DNA from: Streptomyces sp. NBC_00525
Lineage (GTDB): Bacteria > Actinomycetota > Actinomycetes > Streptomycetales > Streptomycetaceae
DNA: 64,000 bases
Direction: 5' to 3'
NCBI RefSeq assembly: GCF_036346595.1
Contig: NZ_CP107834.1
Span: 5,704,001-5,768,000, forward strand
Part shown: positions 33,176-42,015 of the stretch, piece after piece
Numbering within the stretch: the stretch's first letter is position 1
How the letters are laid out: every line of letters starts with the position of its first letter
The notes under the pieces: generated by a model
The model's database searches: none
Told to the model about the DNA's origin: nothing
The model's input: only the letters and a program-made list of their open reading frames with translations
Program-made: the position numbers and the translations under genes

Positions 33176-34324
33176 ATGGCCGTGAACAGGAAGACCACCA
33201 CCGCCGGTGCGGCGCCCGCCCCCGTGCTCACGCCGAGGGCGCTCGGCCGGGCGACCCTGGCACGCCAGCTGCTGCTGGACCGTGCCGAGATGAGCGCACG
33301 GGACGCCGTCGCCCACCTCGTCGGCCTTCAGGCGCAGAACACCGAGCCGCCGTACTACCAGCTGCTGGCCCGGCTCCAGGACTTCCGGCCCGCCGAACTC
33401 TCCGCGCTGATGGAATCCCGCGAGGTCGTCCGCATCGCCTCCCTGCGCTCCACGGTCCACACCCACACCGCCGACGACGCCCTCACCCTGCGCCCCCTGG
33501 TCCAGCCGGCCGTCGAACGCGAGCTGGCCCTGTTCCGGAAGAAGCTGCCCGGCGTGGACGTGGACCGGCTGCGCGAGCTGACCCGCGCATACGTGGAGGA
33601 GGCGCCCCGTACCCCGAAGGAGATCCGGGCCCTGCTGCTCGCCGAGTGGCCCGACGCCGACCCGCAGGCCCTGACCATCGCCGCCCGCTGCGTGCTGCCC
33701 CTGGTCCAGGTCACCCCGCGCGGCCTCTGGGGCCGCAGCGGCGGCGTCGCCCTCACCACCGCCGACCACTGGCTCGGCCGCGCCGCGCAGGCCGCGCCCG
33801 ACATCGACGCCACCGCGCTGCGCTACCTCGGCGCCTTCGGCCCCGCCTCGGTCAAGGACATGCAGAGCTGGGCCGGGCTGACCCGGCTCAAGGAGGTCTT
33901 CGAGCGGCTGCGGCCCCGGCTCACCACCTTCCGCGACGAGCACGGCGTCGAACTCTTCGACCTGCCCGACGCCCCGCGCCCCGCCGAGGACACCCCGGCC
34001 CCGCCCCGCTTCCTGCCCGAGTTCGACAATGTCCTGCTCGGCCACGCCGACCGCACCCGGATCATCCCGGCCCCGTTCAAGGGCCTCAACGGGGTGGGCA
34101 ACCAGAACTACGGCAGCGTGCTGGTGGACGGGTTCTTCGCCGCCGTCTGGCGCCTGGACACCCCGCGCGACGCCCCCGCCGCGCTCACCGTCCAGGAGCT
34201 GCGCCCGCTCACCGCAGCCGAGCGCGACGCCCTCACCCAGGAGGCGGCCGGCCTGGTCACGACGATGACCGGCGCCGCCGCGCACGACGTCCGGTTCGCC
34301 CGGTTCGTCGACCTCGGCCGCTGA
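33176..34324 (+). CDS. winged-helix DNA-binding protein, AlkZ/YcaQ-like DNA glycosylase family
   Basis: A 382-residue protein of the HTH_42 family, which includes the interstrand-crosslink glycosylases AlkZ and AlkX. Residues about 20-45 read 'ALGRATLARQLLL...AVAHLVGLQAQN', and the QAQ corresponds to the catalytic QxQ motif of AlkZ-like enzymes. Later features 'RIASLRSTVHTHTADDA' and 'LPEFDNVLLGHADRTRI' are also typical. Some members protect producers of DNA-alkylating antibiotics; others are housekeeping, and no such antibiotic locus adjoins it. Start ATG 33176. Confidence 0.8.
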   Translation: MAVNRKTTTAGAAPAPVLTPRALGRATLARQLLLDRAEMSARDAVAHLVGLQAQNTEPPYYQLLARLQDFRPAELSALMESREVVRIASLRSTVHTHTADDALTLRPLVQPAVERELALFRKKLPGVDVDRLRELTRAYVEEAPRTPKEIRALLLAEWPDADPQALTIAARCVLPLVQVTPRGLWGRSGGVALTTADHWLGRAAQAAPDIDATALRYLGAFGPASVKDMQSWAGLTRLKEVFERLRPRLTTFRDEHGVELFDLPDAPRPAEDTPAPPRFLPEFDNVLLGHADRTRIIPAPFKGLNGVGNQNYGSVLVDGFFAAVWRLDTPRDAPAALTVQELRPLTAAERDALTQEAAGLVTTMTGAAAHDVRFARFVDLGR

Positions 34325-34343
34325 GCGGACGGGGGTGCGCCGT

Positions 34344-35189
34344 CTACGGCAGCAGCCCCGCGCGCCGGGCCGCGACCACCGCCTCCAGCCGGGTGTGCGC
34401 CCCCAGCCGGCGCATCGCCGAACGCAGATAGCCCTTCACCGTCTCCGGGCGCAGCCCCAGCCGCTCCGCCGCCACCGCGTTGGTCGCGCCCGCCGCGACA
34501 CACGCCAGCACATCGATCTCGCGCGGCGCCAGCCGGACCTCGCGCGCCCCCGGCGCCGGAGTGCCCGTCGCCGAGGCCAGCCGCCCGCACACCGCCGCCA
34601 GTTCGTCCCGCAGCGCCGGGTCCAGCACCTTCGGCATCAGCGCGCGCAGCTCCCGGTGCGCCTCCCGGACGTCCTCCCAGGCACCCGGCGCCACCGTGTC
34701 CCCGGCGGCCGGCTCCGGACGGCTCGCCGCCAGCAGCTGCCGCACCTCGTCCCGTACCGCGAGCGCCTGCTCCACGTCGCGGGCGGCGGCCACCGCCGCG
34801 TCGAACGTCCGGTCGCCGAGCGTCAGCGGCTCGCGCAGCGCCCCGTACAGCACCCCGCGCACCTCCCGCCGCACCACCACGGGCACCGCCACCACCGAGC
34901 GCAGCCCCTCCGCCGCGACGGCCGTGTCGTACTCGTGGCTGATGTGGCGCGAGGAGCGGTAGTCGGTGACCGCGCACGGCCGGGACAGGGCCATGGACTT
35001 GCCGCCCAGACCGCTGCCGGAGGAGATCATCAGCCCGCGCAGCGCCCCGGTACGCGCCCCGTTCACCTCGGCGATCCTGGCATGGCGACTGCCGGAGAGC
35101 AGCCCGCCGAACGCCACCGGCAGCCCGCTCGTCCGGCGCAGCCGCAGCAGCGCCGCCTGCATCTCGACCGCCTCGAAGGATTCCGGCAC
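34344..35189 (-). CDS. GAF domain LuxR-type transcriptional regulator
   Basis: A 281-residue regulator: an N-terminal GAF sensory domain (about residues 15-140, with 'GLMISSGSGLGGKSMALSRP' and 'VVAVPVVVRREVRGVLYGAL') and a C-terminal LuxR helix-turn-helix (about 215-275, 'LAPREIDVLACVAAGATNAV' then 'LGLRPETVKGYLRSAMRRLG'). The GTG at 35189 is chosen because GGGAGG precedes it; the frame stays open further upstream into the divergent promoter region. It is divergent from two acyl-CoA synthetase genes, the likely targets, so the GAF domain may sense a fatty or aromatic acid. Confidence 0.88.
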   Translation of the reverse strand: MPESFEAVEMQAALLRLRRTSGLPVAFGGLLSGSRHARIAEVNGARTGALRGLMISSGSGLGGKSMALSRPCAVTDYRSSRHISHEYDTAVAAEGLRSVVAVPVVVRREVRGVLYGALREPLTLGDRTFDAAVAAARDVEQALAVRDEVRQLLAASRPEPAAGDTVAPGAWEDVREAHRELRALMPKVLDPALRDELAAVCGRLASATGTPAPGAREVRLAPREIDVLACVAAGATNAVAAERLGLRPETVKGYLRSAMRRLGAHTRLEAVVAARRAGLLP

Positions 35190-35325
35190 CCTGACGCCTC
35201 CCTGCCCGCCCCCCGATGGAATGGCCGCCCCGCGACACCCCCGTCCGGGGGTGGTGAGACCTGGGTCACTGTTTACATCATGGGACAAGCCAATGGACCG
35301 GCCGGGTCGGTAAAGAGGAGGGCAC

Positions 35326-37002
35326 ATGCCGGAAACGAGTGCGACGGAGACGTTCCGGGCGGCCCGGAACTTCCTGCTCCGGCACCGCGACGACTACGAC
35401 GCCGCCTGCGCGGGCTTCCAGTGGCCCCGCAGCCCCCACTTCAACTGGGCGCTCGACTGGTTCGACGTCATCGCCCGCGACAACGACCGCACCGCCCTGC
35501 ACATCGTGGAGGAGGACGGCCGGCGCACCGAGGTGTCGTTCGCCGAGATGTCCGCCCGCTCCGACCGGGCCGCGAACTGGCTGCGCGGCCAGGGGGTGCG
35601 CGAGGGCGACCGCATCCTCGTCATGCTCGGCAACCAGGTCGAGCTGTGGGAGACCGCCCTCGCCGCGATGAAGCTGCGCGCCGTCGTCATCCCGGCGACC
35701 CCGCTGCTGGGCCCCGCCGACCTGCGCGACCGCGTCGAGCGCGGCCGGGTCCGGCACGTCCTGGTCCGGGACACCGACACCGGCAAGTTCGACGAGGTGC
35801 CCGGCGACTACACCCGCGTCTGCGTCGGCGCCCCGACCGCGGGCTGGCTCGACTACGCGGCGGCCGCCGACGCCCCCCGCGCCTTCACGCCGGACCGCGA
35901 GACCGACGCGGACGAGCCGCTGATGCTCTACTTCACCTCCGGCACCACCGCCAGCCCCAAGCTGGTCGAGCACACCCATGTCTCCTACCCGGTGGGCCAT
36001 CTGGCGACGATGTACTGGATCGGGCTCAAGCCCGGCGACGTCCACCTCAACATCTCGTCGCCCGGCTGGGCCAAGCACGCCTGGTCCAACCTCTTCGCCC
36101 CGTGGAACGCCGAGGCGACGGTCTTCATCTTCAACTACACCCGCTTCGACGCCGGCCGCCTCATGGCCGAGATGGACCGCTCCGGCATCACCAGCTTCTG
36201 CGCCCCGCCCACCGTGTGGCGCATGCTCATCCAGGCCGACCTCACCCAGCTCAAGACCCCGCCGCGTGAGGTCGTCGCGGCCGGCGAACCCCTCAACCCC
36301 GAGGTCATCGAGGCGGTCCGGCGCGCCTGGGGCGTCACCATCCGCGACGGCTTCGGCCAGACCGAGACCGCCGTCCAGGTCGCCAACACCCCCGGCCAGG
36401 TTCTCAAGCCCGGCTCCATGGGGCGGCCCAGCCCCGGCTACCGGGTGGTGCTGCTCGACCCGGTGAGCGGGGAGCCCGGCGCCGCCGAGGGCGAGATCTC
36501 GCTCGACCTGTCCGCGCGGCCGGTGGGCCTGATGACCGGCTACCACGGCGACCCCGAACGCACCGCCGAGGCGATGGCCGGCGGCTACTACCGCACCGGC
36601 GACATCGGCGCCCGCGACGAGGACGGCTACATCACCTACGTCGGGCGCGCCGACGACGTCTTCAAGTCCTCCGACTACAAGATCTCCCCGTTCGAGCTGG
36701 AGAGCGCCCTGCTGGAGCACGAGGCCGTCGTCGAGGCGGCGGTCGTCCCGTCCCCCGACCCGGTGCGCCTCTCCGTGCCGAAGGCGTACGTGGTGCTCGC
36801 CGAGGGCTGGGAGCCGGGACCGGACACCGCGAAGGTGCTCTTCGCCCACTCCCGCTCCGTGCTCGCCCCGTACAAGCGGGTGCGGCGGCTGGAGTTCGCC
36901 GAACTGCCCAAGACCGTCTCCGGCAAGATCCGCCGCATCGAACTGCGCGAGCGCACCGCCCAGGGTGGCGGCACCGAGTACGCCGAGGGGGACCTGGCAT
37001 GA
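35326..37002 (+). CDS. acyl-CoA synthetase (medium-chain/benzoate-CoA ligase-like)
   Basis: A 558-residue AMP-forming ligase. The phosphate-binding loop is '[18 protein letters not shown]', the A5-type motif is 'DGFGQTET', the aspartate motif 'YRTGDIG', and the C-terminal catalytic lysine lies in '[10 protein letters not shown]'. The overall pattern resembles the MACS/benzoate-CoA ligase branch, so the substrate is probably a medium-chain or aromatic acid. Its stop overlaps the next gene's start (ATGA), forming a two-gene operon divergent from the GAF-LuxR regulator. Confidence 0.88.
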   Translation: MPETSATETFRAARNFLLRHRDDYDAACAGFQWPRSPHFNWALDWFDVIARDNDRTALHIVEEDGRRTEVSFAEMSARSDRAANWLRGQGVREGDRILVMLGNQVELWETALAAMKLRAVVIPATPLLGPADLRDRVERGRVRHVLVRDTDTGKFDEVPGDYTRVCVGAPTAGWLDYAAAADAPRAFTPDRETDADEPLMLYFTSGTTASPKLVEHTHVSYPVGHLATMYWIGLKPGDVHLNISSPGWAKHAWSNLFAPWNAEATVFIFNYTRFDAGRLMAEMDRSGITSFCAPPTVWRMLIQADLTQLKTPPREVVAAGEPLNPEVIEAVRRAWGVTIRDGFGQTETAVQVANTPGQVLKPGSMGRPSPGYRVVLLDPVSGEPGAAEGEISLDLSARPVGLMTGYHGDPERTAEAMAGGYYRTGDIGARDEDGYITYVGRADDVFKSSDYKISPFELESALLEHEAVVEAAVVPSPDPVRLSVPKAYVVLAEGWEPGPDTAKVLFAHSRSVLAPYKRVRRLEFAELPKTVSGKIRRIELRERTAQGGGTEYAEGDLA

Positions 37003-38606
37003 CCGAGCTGTCCTACGCCCACGGCACCGGCACCACCGCCCTGCTCGGCGACACCGTCGGACGCAACCTCGACCGGGCCGTCGCCGCCTGGCCCGACCGC
37101 GAGGCGCTGGTCGACGTACCGTCCGGGCGGCGCTGGACGTACGCCGAGTTCGGCGCGGCCGTCGGCGAACTGGCCCGCGCCCTGCTGGCGTCCGGCGTCG
37201 CCAAGGGCGACCGGGTCGGCATCTGGGCCGTCAACTGCCCCGAGTGGGTGCTCGTCCAGTACGCCACCGCCCGCATCGGCGCCGTCATGGTCAACATCAA
37301 CCCGGCGTACCGGGCGCACGAGCTGGCGTACGTACTCAAGCAGGCCGGGATCTCGCTCCTGGTCGCCTCGCTCGCCCACCGCACCAGTGACTACCGGGCC
37401 CTGGTCGACGAGGTCCGCGCCGACTGCCCGGAGCTGCGCGCCGTCCACTACATCGGGGACGCCTCCTGGGACGAACTCGTCGCCACCGCCGGACGGGTCA
37501 CGCCGGAGCGACTCGCGGCCCGCGAGGCGGAACTCTCCTGCGACGACCCGATCAACATCCAGTACACCTCCGGCACCACCGGCTTCCCCAAGGGCGCCAC
37601 CCTCTCCCACCACAACATCCTCAACAACGGCTACTTCGTGGGGGAGTTGGTCGCCTACACCGAGCAGGACCGGATCTGCCTGCCGGTGCCCTTCTACCAC
37701 TGCTTCGGCATGGTCATGGGCAACCTCGGCGCCACCTCGCACGGCGCCTGCATCGTGATCCCCGGCCCCTCCTTCGAACCCGCCGCCGTACTGAGCGCCG
37801 TGCAGCAGGAGCGCTGCACCTCGCTGTACGGGGTGCCCACGATGTTCATCGCCGAGCTGAACCTGCCGGACTTCGCCTCGTACGACCTGTCCTCGCTGCG
37901 CACCGGCATCATGGCCGGGTCGCCGTGCCCGGTCGAGGTGATGAAGCGGGTGGTCGCCGAGATGCACATGGCGGAGGTGTCCATCTGCTACGGCATGACG
38001 GAGACCTCGCCGGTGTCCACCCAGACCCGCCGCGACGACGACCTGGAACGCCGCACCGGCACGGTCGGCCGGGTGATGCCGCACATCGAGGTCAAGGTGA
38101 TCGACCCGGTGACCGGGGTGACCCTGGAGCGCGGCGCGTCGGGCGAGCTGTGCACCCGCGGCTACAGCGTGATGCTCGGCTACTGGGACCAGCCCGAGCG
38201 GACCGCCGAGTCGATAGACGCGGGGCGCTGGATGCACACCGGGGACCTCGCGGTGATGCGCGAGGACGGCTACGTACAAATCGTCGGCCGCATCAAGGAC
38301 GTGATCATCCGGGGCGGCGAGAACATCTACCCGCGCGAGATCGAGGAGTTCCTCTACCGCCACCCCAAGATCGCCGACGTGCAGGTGGTGGGGGTGCCGG
38401 ACGAGCGGTACGGCGAGGAGGTGCTGGCCTGCGTCATCCCCGCGGACCCGAGCGACCCGCCGGGCCTGGAAGAGGTGCGGGCCTTCTGCGAGGGGCAGCT
38501 GGCCCACTACAAGATCCCGCGCCTGCTCCAGATCCTGGAGACCTTCCCGATGACGGTGAGCGGCAAGGTCCGCAAGGTCGAGCTGCGCGAGAACTACCGG
38601 CCGTAG
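36999..38606 (+). CDS. acyl-CoA synthetase (FadD-like AMP-binding protein)
   Basis: A 535-residue AMP-forming acyl-CoA synthetase: '[18 protein letters not shown]' (P-loop), '[10 protein letters not shown]', 'MHTGDLAVM' and the C-terminal '[15 protein letters not shown]' with the catalytic lysine. It is overlapped by the upstream ligase gene (ATGA). It most resembles medium/long-chain fatty-acyl-CoA synthetases. The pair may activate different acids of one pathway. Confidence 0.92.
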   Translation: MTELSYAHGTGTTALLGDTVGRNLDRAVAAWPDREALVDVPSGRRWTYAEFGAAVGELARALLASGVAKGDRVGIWAVNCPEWVLVQYATARIGAVMVNINPAYRAHELAYVLKQAGISLLVASLAHRTSDYRALVDEVRADCPELRAVHYIGDASWDELVATAGRVTPERLAAREAELSCDDPINIQYTSGTTGFPKGATLSHHNILNNGYFVGELVAYTEQDRICLPVPFYHCFGMVMGNLGATSHGACIVIPGPSFEPAAVLSAVQQERCTSLYGVPTMFIAELNLPDFASYDLSSLRTGIMAGSPCPVEVMKRVVAEMHMAEVSICYGMTETSPVSTQTRRDDDLERRTGTVGRVMPHIEVKVIDPVTGVTLERGASGELCTRGYSVMLGYWDQPERTAESIDAGRWMHTGDLAVMREDGYVQIVGRIKDVIIRGGENIYPREIEEFLYRHPKIADVQVVGVPDERYGEEVLACVIPADPSDPPGLEEVRAFCEGQLAHYKIPRLLQILETFPMTVSGKVRKVELRENYRP

Positions 38607-38622
38607 GCCGGGCGCCGGCGGC

Positions 38623-38859
38623 TCAGGCCGCGGCGATCACGTCCGCCGCGGCGCCCCGCGTCGCGGCGGCCCACTCGATGAGCAGCACCTCGTACGCGGC
38701 GGCCTCCACGGGAGACCACTCCTGGCCCGCGCGGGCGTCCACCAGCGCGCGGATCGCCTCGTTCGCCTCCAGGGCGGTGCGCTGCGCCGCCCGGCGGGGG
38801 CGCGCGGGGGCGTACGCGGGCGTATTCGTAGGTGGTGAAGTCCGTCGAGTTAAGACCAT
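38623..38859 (-). CDS. small hypothetical protein with a TTA third codon
   Basis: A 78-residue soluble protein of unknown function, Ala/Arg/Glu-rich, with the central stretch 'ALEANEAIRALVDARAGQEW' and 'YEVLLIEWAAATRG', which reads like a genuine helical protein. The ATG at 38859 is preferred; a GTG three codons earlier (38868) is possible. Codon 3 is TTA (complement of 38851-38853), so translation may need the bldA tRNA. It is convergent with the acyl-CoA synthetase gene, 16 bases after that stop. Confidence 0.55.
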   Translation of the reverse strand: MVLTRRTSPPTNTPAYAPARPRRAAQRTALEANEAIRALVDARAGQEWSPVEAAAYEVLLIEWAAATRGAAADVIAAA

Positions 38860-39014
38860 GCGTTCCACTTTAGGCCCCGCCACTGACAACGAACCCCTGA
38901 TCGGGGCCCGTTGGCCAGAACGTGACGGATCACACGCAGTGTGGCCGGGCGGTTTCTGTGAGGTACGACATAGTGCGGCGCCTCCGTGTCCGAAAAAGGG
39001 GGGCGCGCGCGTGC

Positions 39015-39713
39015 TTACGCGCCGGTGCTGACGAGTTCGTCCGCCGCGCCGTTCACCGGCTGCGGGGTTCCGGTGAGGTCCAGGACGAACAGCGGCACGC
39101 ACAGCGCGTCGGCGCGCCGCCGGGCCTGCGGCGCGTAACCCGCGAGCGAGAAGAGCACCCCGAGCACCGAGCCGTTGAGCGCGTTCAGCCACAGGCACTC
39201 GACGTCCCGCAGGCCGGTCGGCCGGGTGCCGGCGTCCACCTGGGCGACCAGCCCGGCCGCCCGCAGGTCGATCCGCGAGGCCGGCCGGTGCACCGGGTGC
39301 GTGACCTCGCGGAAGCCCAGCCACGACAGATACCGGGCCGCCGCCGCGACCGCGTCGCGGGCGGTGCGGATGGTCAGCGGGCGGAACGCGGGGCGGGGCG
39401 CCGCCGCCGTGCGCGGCAGCGGTATGTGCGCGGGCCGGACCGCCCCGGCGGACGCCACCGGCCGCACCGGCACCCGCAGCACCGCCCCGCACGGGCAGCA
39501 CAACTCGGGCTGCGGCCACTGGTCGTGCCGGCCGCAGCCCCGGCAGCGCACGGTCACCCAGTCGTCGTTCCAGGTGCGGTGGGTGATCGGGACGACGGGC
39601 GCGCCGCGCAGCAGCGGGGGCGCCGTGGGCTCGCCGCAGGGGCAGGCGTAGACGGGCGTGACGTACGCGTGCTCGCGGCGGCAGGCGGGGCATCGCAGCG
39701 GCACTGACTCCAC
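39015..39713 (-). CDS. zinc-ribbon protein with a restriction-endonuclease-like C-terminal domain
   Basis: A 232-residue protein. The N-terminus holds CxxC-type pairs (CPAC at about 8-11, 'CPCG' near 26, 'CRGCG' near 59, 'LCCPCG' near 71), suggesting two zinc ribbons. The C-terminal half ('WLGFREVTHPVHRPASRIDL', then 'GLVAQVDAGTRP', then 'VLFSLAGYAPQARRRADALC') has the layout of an Mrr/PD-(D/E)xK nuclease domain, but where an active enzyme has QxK it reads QVD, so the catalytic lysine appears lost. It may bind DNA without cutting it. The GTG at 39713 follows AAAGGAG at ideal spacing. The fold assignment is inference. Confidence 0.55.
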   Translation of the reverse strand: MESVPLRCPACRREHAYVTPVYACPCGEPTAPPLLRGAPVVPITHRTWNDDWVTVRCRGCGRHDQWPQPELCCPCGAVLRVPVRPVASAGAVRPAHIPLPRTAAAPRPAFRPLTIRTARDAVAAAARYLSWLGFREVTHPVHRPASRIDLRAAGLVAQVDAGTRPTGLRDVECLWLNALNGSVLGVLFSLAGYAPQARRRADALCVPLFVLDLTGTPQPVNGAADELVSTGA

Positions 39714-39855
39714 CTCGGCTCCTTTCCGACGCCTTCCGGGCCGCGCGGCAGCGGGCACGCCTCGCGTATCGGGCCGACTCCGCTCCGTGTCCCCATGCTC
39801 TCCCAAGAGGCCCCGGCCCGGCAGGGATTCGCTCCAGTTGATGCCCGCCCCGTCC

Positions 39856-39884
39856 TTGACGGCCACCCGGACGCGTCGTACATT
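39856..39884 (+). promoter_or_regulatory. sigma-70-type promoter of the glyoxylate carboligase gene
   Basis: TTGACG (39856-39861) and TACATT (39879-39884) are separated by exactly 17 bases, giving an expected transcript start near 39891, about 95 bases before the gcl start codon. Confidence 0.55.
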
Positions 39885-39908
39885 CATTTCCACATAACAG
39901 AAGATAAC

Positions 39909-39923
39909 TTCCGTAATACGGAA
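39909..39923. promoter_or_regulatory. perfect palindrome TTCCGTAATACGGAA downstream of the gcl promoter (operator candidate)
   Basis: A perfect 15-base palindrome (seven-base arms, central A) sits about 20 bases after the predicted transcription start of gcl, a good position for repression. IclR-family allantoin regulators such as AllR control gcl in other bacteria, so an AllR-type protein is the natural candidate, but the consensus match is not verified. Confidence 0.55.
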
Positions 39924-39984
39924 TTGGTGCTCTCAGGTGGCGCGACAGAGCCCGACTCCACCCAGGGACGAGCAGGAGCACTCA

Positions 39985-41769
39985 ATGCCTCGTATGACCG
40001 CTGCCCGCGCGGCAGTCGAGATCCTCAAGCGCGAAGGCGTCAGCAACGCGTTCGGTGTGCCGGGCGCCGCGATCAACCCCTTCTACGCGGCCCTCAAGGC
40101 CGCCGGCGGGGTCCACCACACGCTCGCCCGCCACGTCGAGGGCGCCTCGCACATGGCGGAGGGCTACACGCGCGCCCGCCCCGGCAACATCGGCGTCTGC
40201 GTCGGCACCTCGGGCCCGGCCGGCACCGACATGATCACCGGCCTGTACTCGGCGATCGCCGACTCGATCCCGATCCTGTGCATCACCGGGCAGGCGCCGA
40301 CCGCCGTCCTGCACAAGGAGGACTTCCAGGCCGTCGACATCGCGTCGATCGCCGCCCCGGTCACCAAGGCGGCCACCACCGTCCTGGAGGCCGCGCAGGT
40401 CCCCGGCGTCCTCCAGCAGGCGTTCCACCTGATGCGCACCGGCCGCCCCGGCCCGGTCCTCGTCGACCTCCCGATCGACGTGCAGCTCACCGAGATCGAG
40501 TTCGACCCCGAACTGTACGAGCCGCTGCCGGTGCACAAGCCCGCCGCGAGCCGCCGCCAGATCGAACGCACCCTGGACATGCTCGACGCATCGGAGCGCC
40601 CGCTGCTCATCGCCGGCGGCGGCGTCATCAACGCCGACGCCGCCGAACTCCTGGTGGAGTTCGCCGAGTTGACCGGCGTCCCGGTCGTCCCCACCCTCAT
40701 GGGCTGGGGCGCCATCCCCGACGACCACGAGCTGAACGCCGGCATGGTCGGCCTCCAGACCTCGCACCGCTACGGCAACGCCAACTTCCTGGAGTCGGAC
40801 TTCGTCCTCGGCATCGGCAACCGCTGGGCCAACCGCCACACCGGCAAGCTCGACGTCTACACCGAGGGCCGCACCTTCGTCCATGTGGACATCGAGCCCA
40901 CGCAGATCGGCAAGATCTTCGCACCCGACCTCGGCATCGTCTCCGACGCGAAGGCGGCGCTGGAACTGTTCGTCGCGGTGGTCCGGGAGCGCAAGGCGTC
41001 GGGCGGCACGAAGGACCGCTCGGCCTGGGCCGCCGCCACCCAGGAACGCCGGGCCACCCTCCAGCGGCGTACGCACTTCGACAACGTCCCGCTGAAGCCG
41101 CAGCGCGTGTACGAGGAGATGAACCGGGCCTTCGGCCCCGAGACCCGCTACGTCACCACGATCGGCCTCTCCCAGATCGCGGGCGCCCAGATGCTCCACG
41201 TGTACCGCCCGCGCCACTGGATCAACTGCGGCCAGGCCGGCCCCCTCGGCTGGACGATCCCGGCCGCACTCGGCGTCGCCACCGCCGACCCGGAGGGCTC
41301 GGTGGTCGCGCTCTCCGGCGACTACGACTTCCAGTTCATGCTGGAGGAGTTGGCGGTGGGCGCCCAGCACCGCATCCCGTACGTGCACGTCCTGGTCAAC
41401 AACTCGTACCTGGGCCTGATCCGCCAGGCGCAGCGCAACTTCGACATCGACTTCCAGGTGAACCTGGAGTTCGAGAACCTCAACTCCCCGGAGCTGGGCG
41501 GCTACGGCGTCGACCACGTCAAGGTCGTCGAGGGCCTCGGCTGCAAGGCCATCCGCGTCACAGACCCGGACGCCCTCCTCCCGGCCTTCGAGGAGGCCAA
41601 GAAGCTGGCGGCGGAACACCGGGTCCCGGTGGTGGTCGAAGCCATCCTGGAACGCGTCACGAACATCGCGATGAGCGGCACGGACATCGCCTCGGTCAAC
41701 GAGTTCGAGGACCTCGCGACGGACCCGGCGCACGCCCCCACGGCGATCAGGCCGTACGCGAAGGCGTGA
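39985..41769 (+). CDS. gcl: glyoxylate carboligase (tartronate-semialdehyde synthase)
   Basis: A 594-residue thiamine-diphosphate enzyme that matches E. coli Gcl (593 residues) almost along its length from memory: '[12 protein letters not shown]', '[16 protein letters not shown]', '[20 protein letters not shown]', '[15 protein letters not shown]' and '[16 protein letters not shown]'. The residue that is Glu in nearly all ThDP enzymes is Val51 here (RHVEGAS), the hallmark of this family. It joins two glyoxylates to tartronate semialdehyde plus CO2. Glyoxylate arises from ureide breakdown, so it extends the purine catabolism started by the xdh operon. The start at 39985 has AGGAG upstream. It has its own promoter and an operator-like palindrome, and ends at a perfect hairpin. 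Confidence 0.97.
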   Translation: MPRMTAARAAVEILKREGVSNAFGVPGAAINPFYAALKAAGGVHHTLARHVEGASHMAEGYTRARPGNIGVCVGTSGPAGTDMITGLYSAIADSIPILCITGQAPTAVLHKEDFQAVDIASIAAPVTKAATTVLEAAQVPGVLQQAFHLMRTGRPGPVLVDLPIDVQLTEIEFDPELYEPLPVHKPAASRRQIERTLDMLDASERPLLIAGGGVINADAAELLVEFAELTGVPVVPTLMGWGAIPDDHELNAGMVGLQTSHRYGNANFLESDFVLGIGNRWANRHTGKLDVYTEGRTFVHVDIEPTQIGKIFAPDLGIVSDAKAALELFVAVVRERKASGGTKDRSAWAAATQERRATLQRRTHFDNVPLKPQRVYEEMNRAFGPETRYVTTIGLSQIAGAQMLHVYRPRHWINCGQAGPLGWTIPAALGVATADPEGSVVALSGDYDFQFMLEELAVGAQHRIPYVHVLVNNSYLGLIRQAQRNFDIDFQVNLEFENLNSPELGGYGVDHVKVVEGLGCKAIRVTDPDALLPAFEEAKKLAAEHRVPVVVEAILERVTNIAMSGTDIASVNEFEDLATDPAHAPTAIRPYAKA

Positions 41770-41793
41770 CGCCGTAGCGCGTACGCGCCCTTC

Positions 41794-41833
41794 ACGGAGG
41801 AGCACCTGCGGATCTCCGCAGGTGCTCCTCCGT
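41794..41833 (+). terminator. terminator hairpin after gcl
   Basis: ACGGAGGAGCACCTGCGG (41794-41811) pairs perfectly with 41816-41833 (18 bp, four-base loop), 24 bases after the gcl stop codon. It insulates gcl from the exporter operon. Confidence 0.85.
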
Positions 41834-41887
41834 TGACAAGTGTCACCCCGCGAGGCCCAGTTCGGGCTCCGGCGGGCACGAGGAACC

Positions 41888-41917
41888 TTGACGCCCGGAA
41901 TTGGTCCAGGCCAATAT
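41888..41917 (+). promoter_or_regulatory. exporter operon promoter with a DasR-like palindromic operator
   Basis: TTGACG (-35, 41888-41893) and CAATAT (-10, 41912-41917, 18-base spacer) flank ATTGGTCCAGGCCAAT (41900-41915). The core TGGTCCAGGCCA (41902-41913) matches the DasR/HutC-type GntR consensus TGGTCTAGACCA at 10 of 12 positions. The operator occupies the space between the boxes, so a bound repressor would block RNA polymerase. The same arrangement occurs at 45753-45781. Confidence 0.65.
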
Positions 41918-42015
41918 GTGGATCATCGAGCGCCTCCGGGACCCGACCGTGCCTCCGGGTGTGCGGTCCGCGCCGGCCGTCGCTGTCACACGGATGTACC
42001 GGGGGGAAGACCGCT

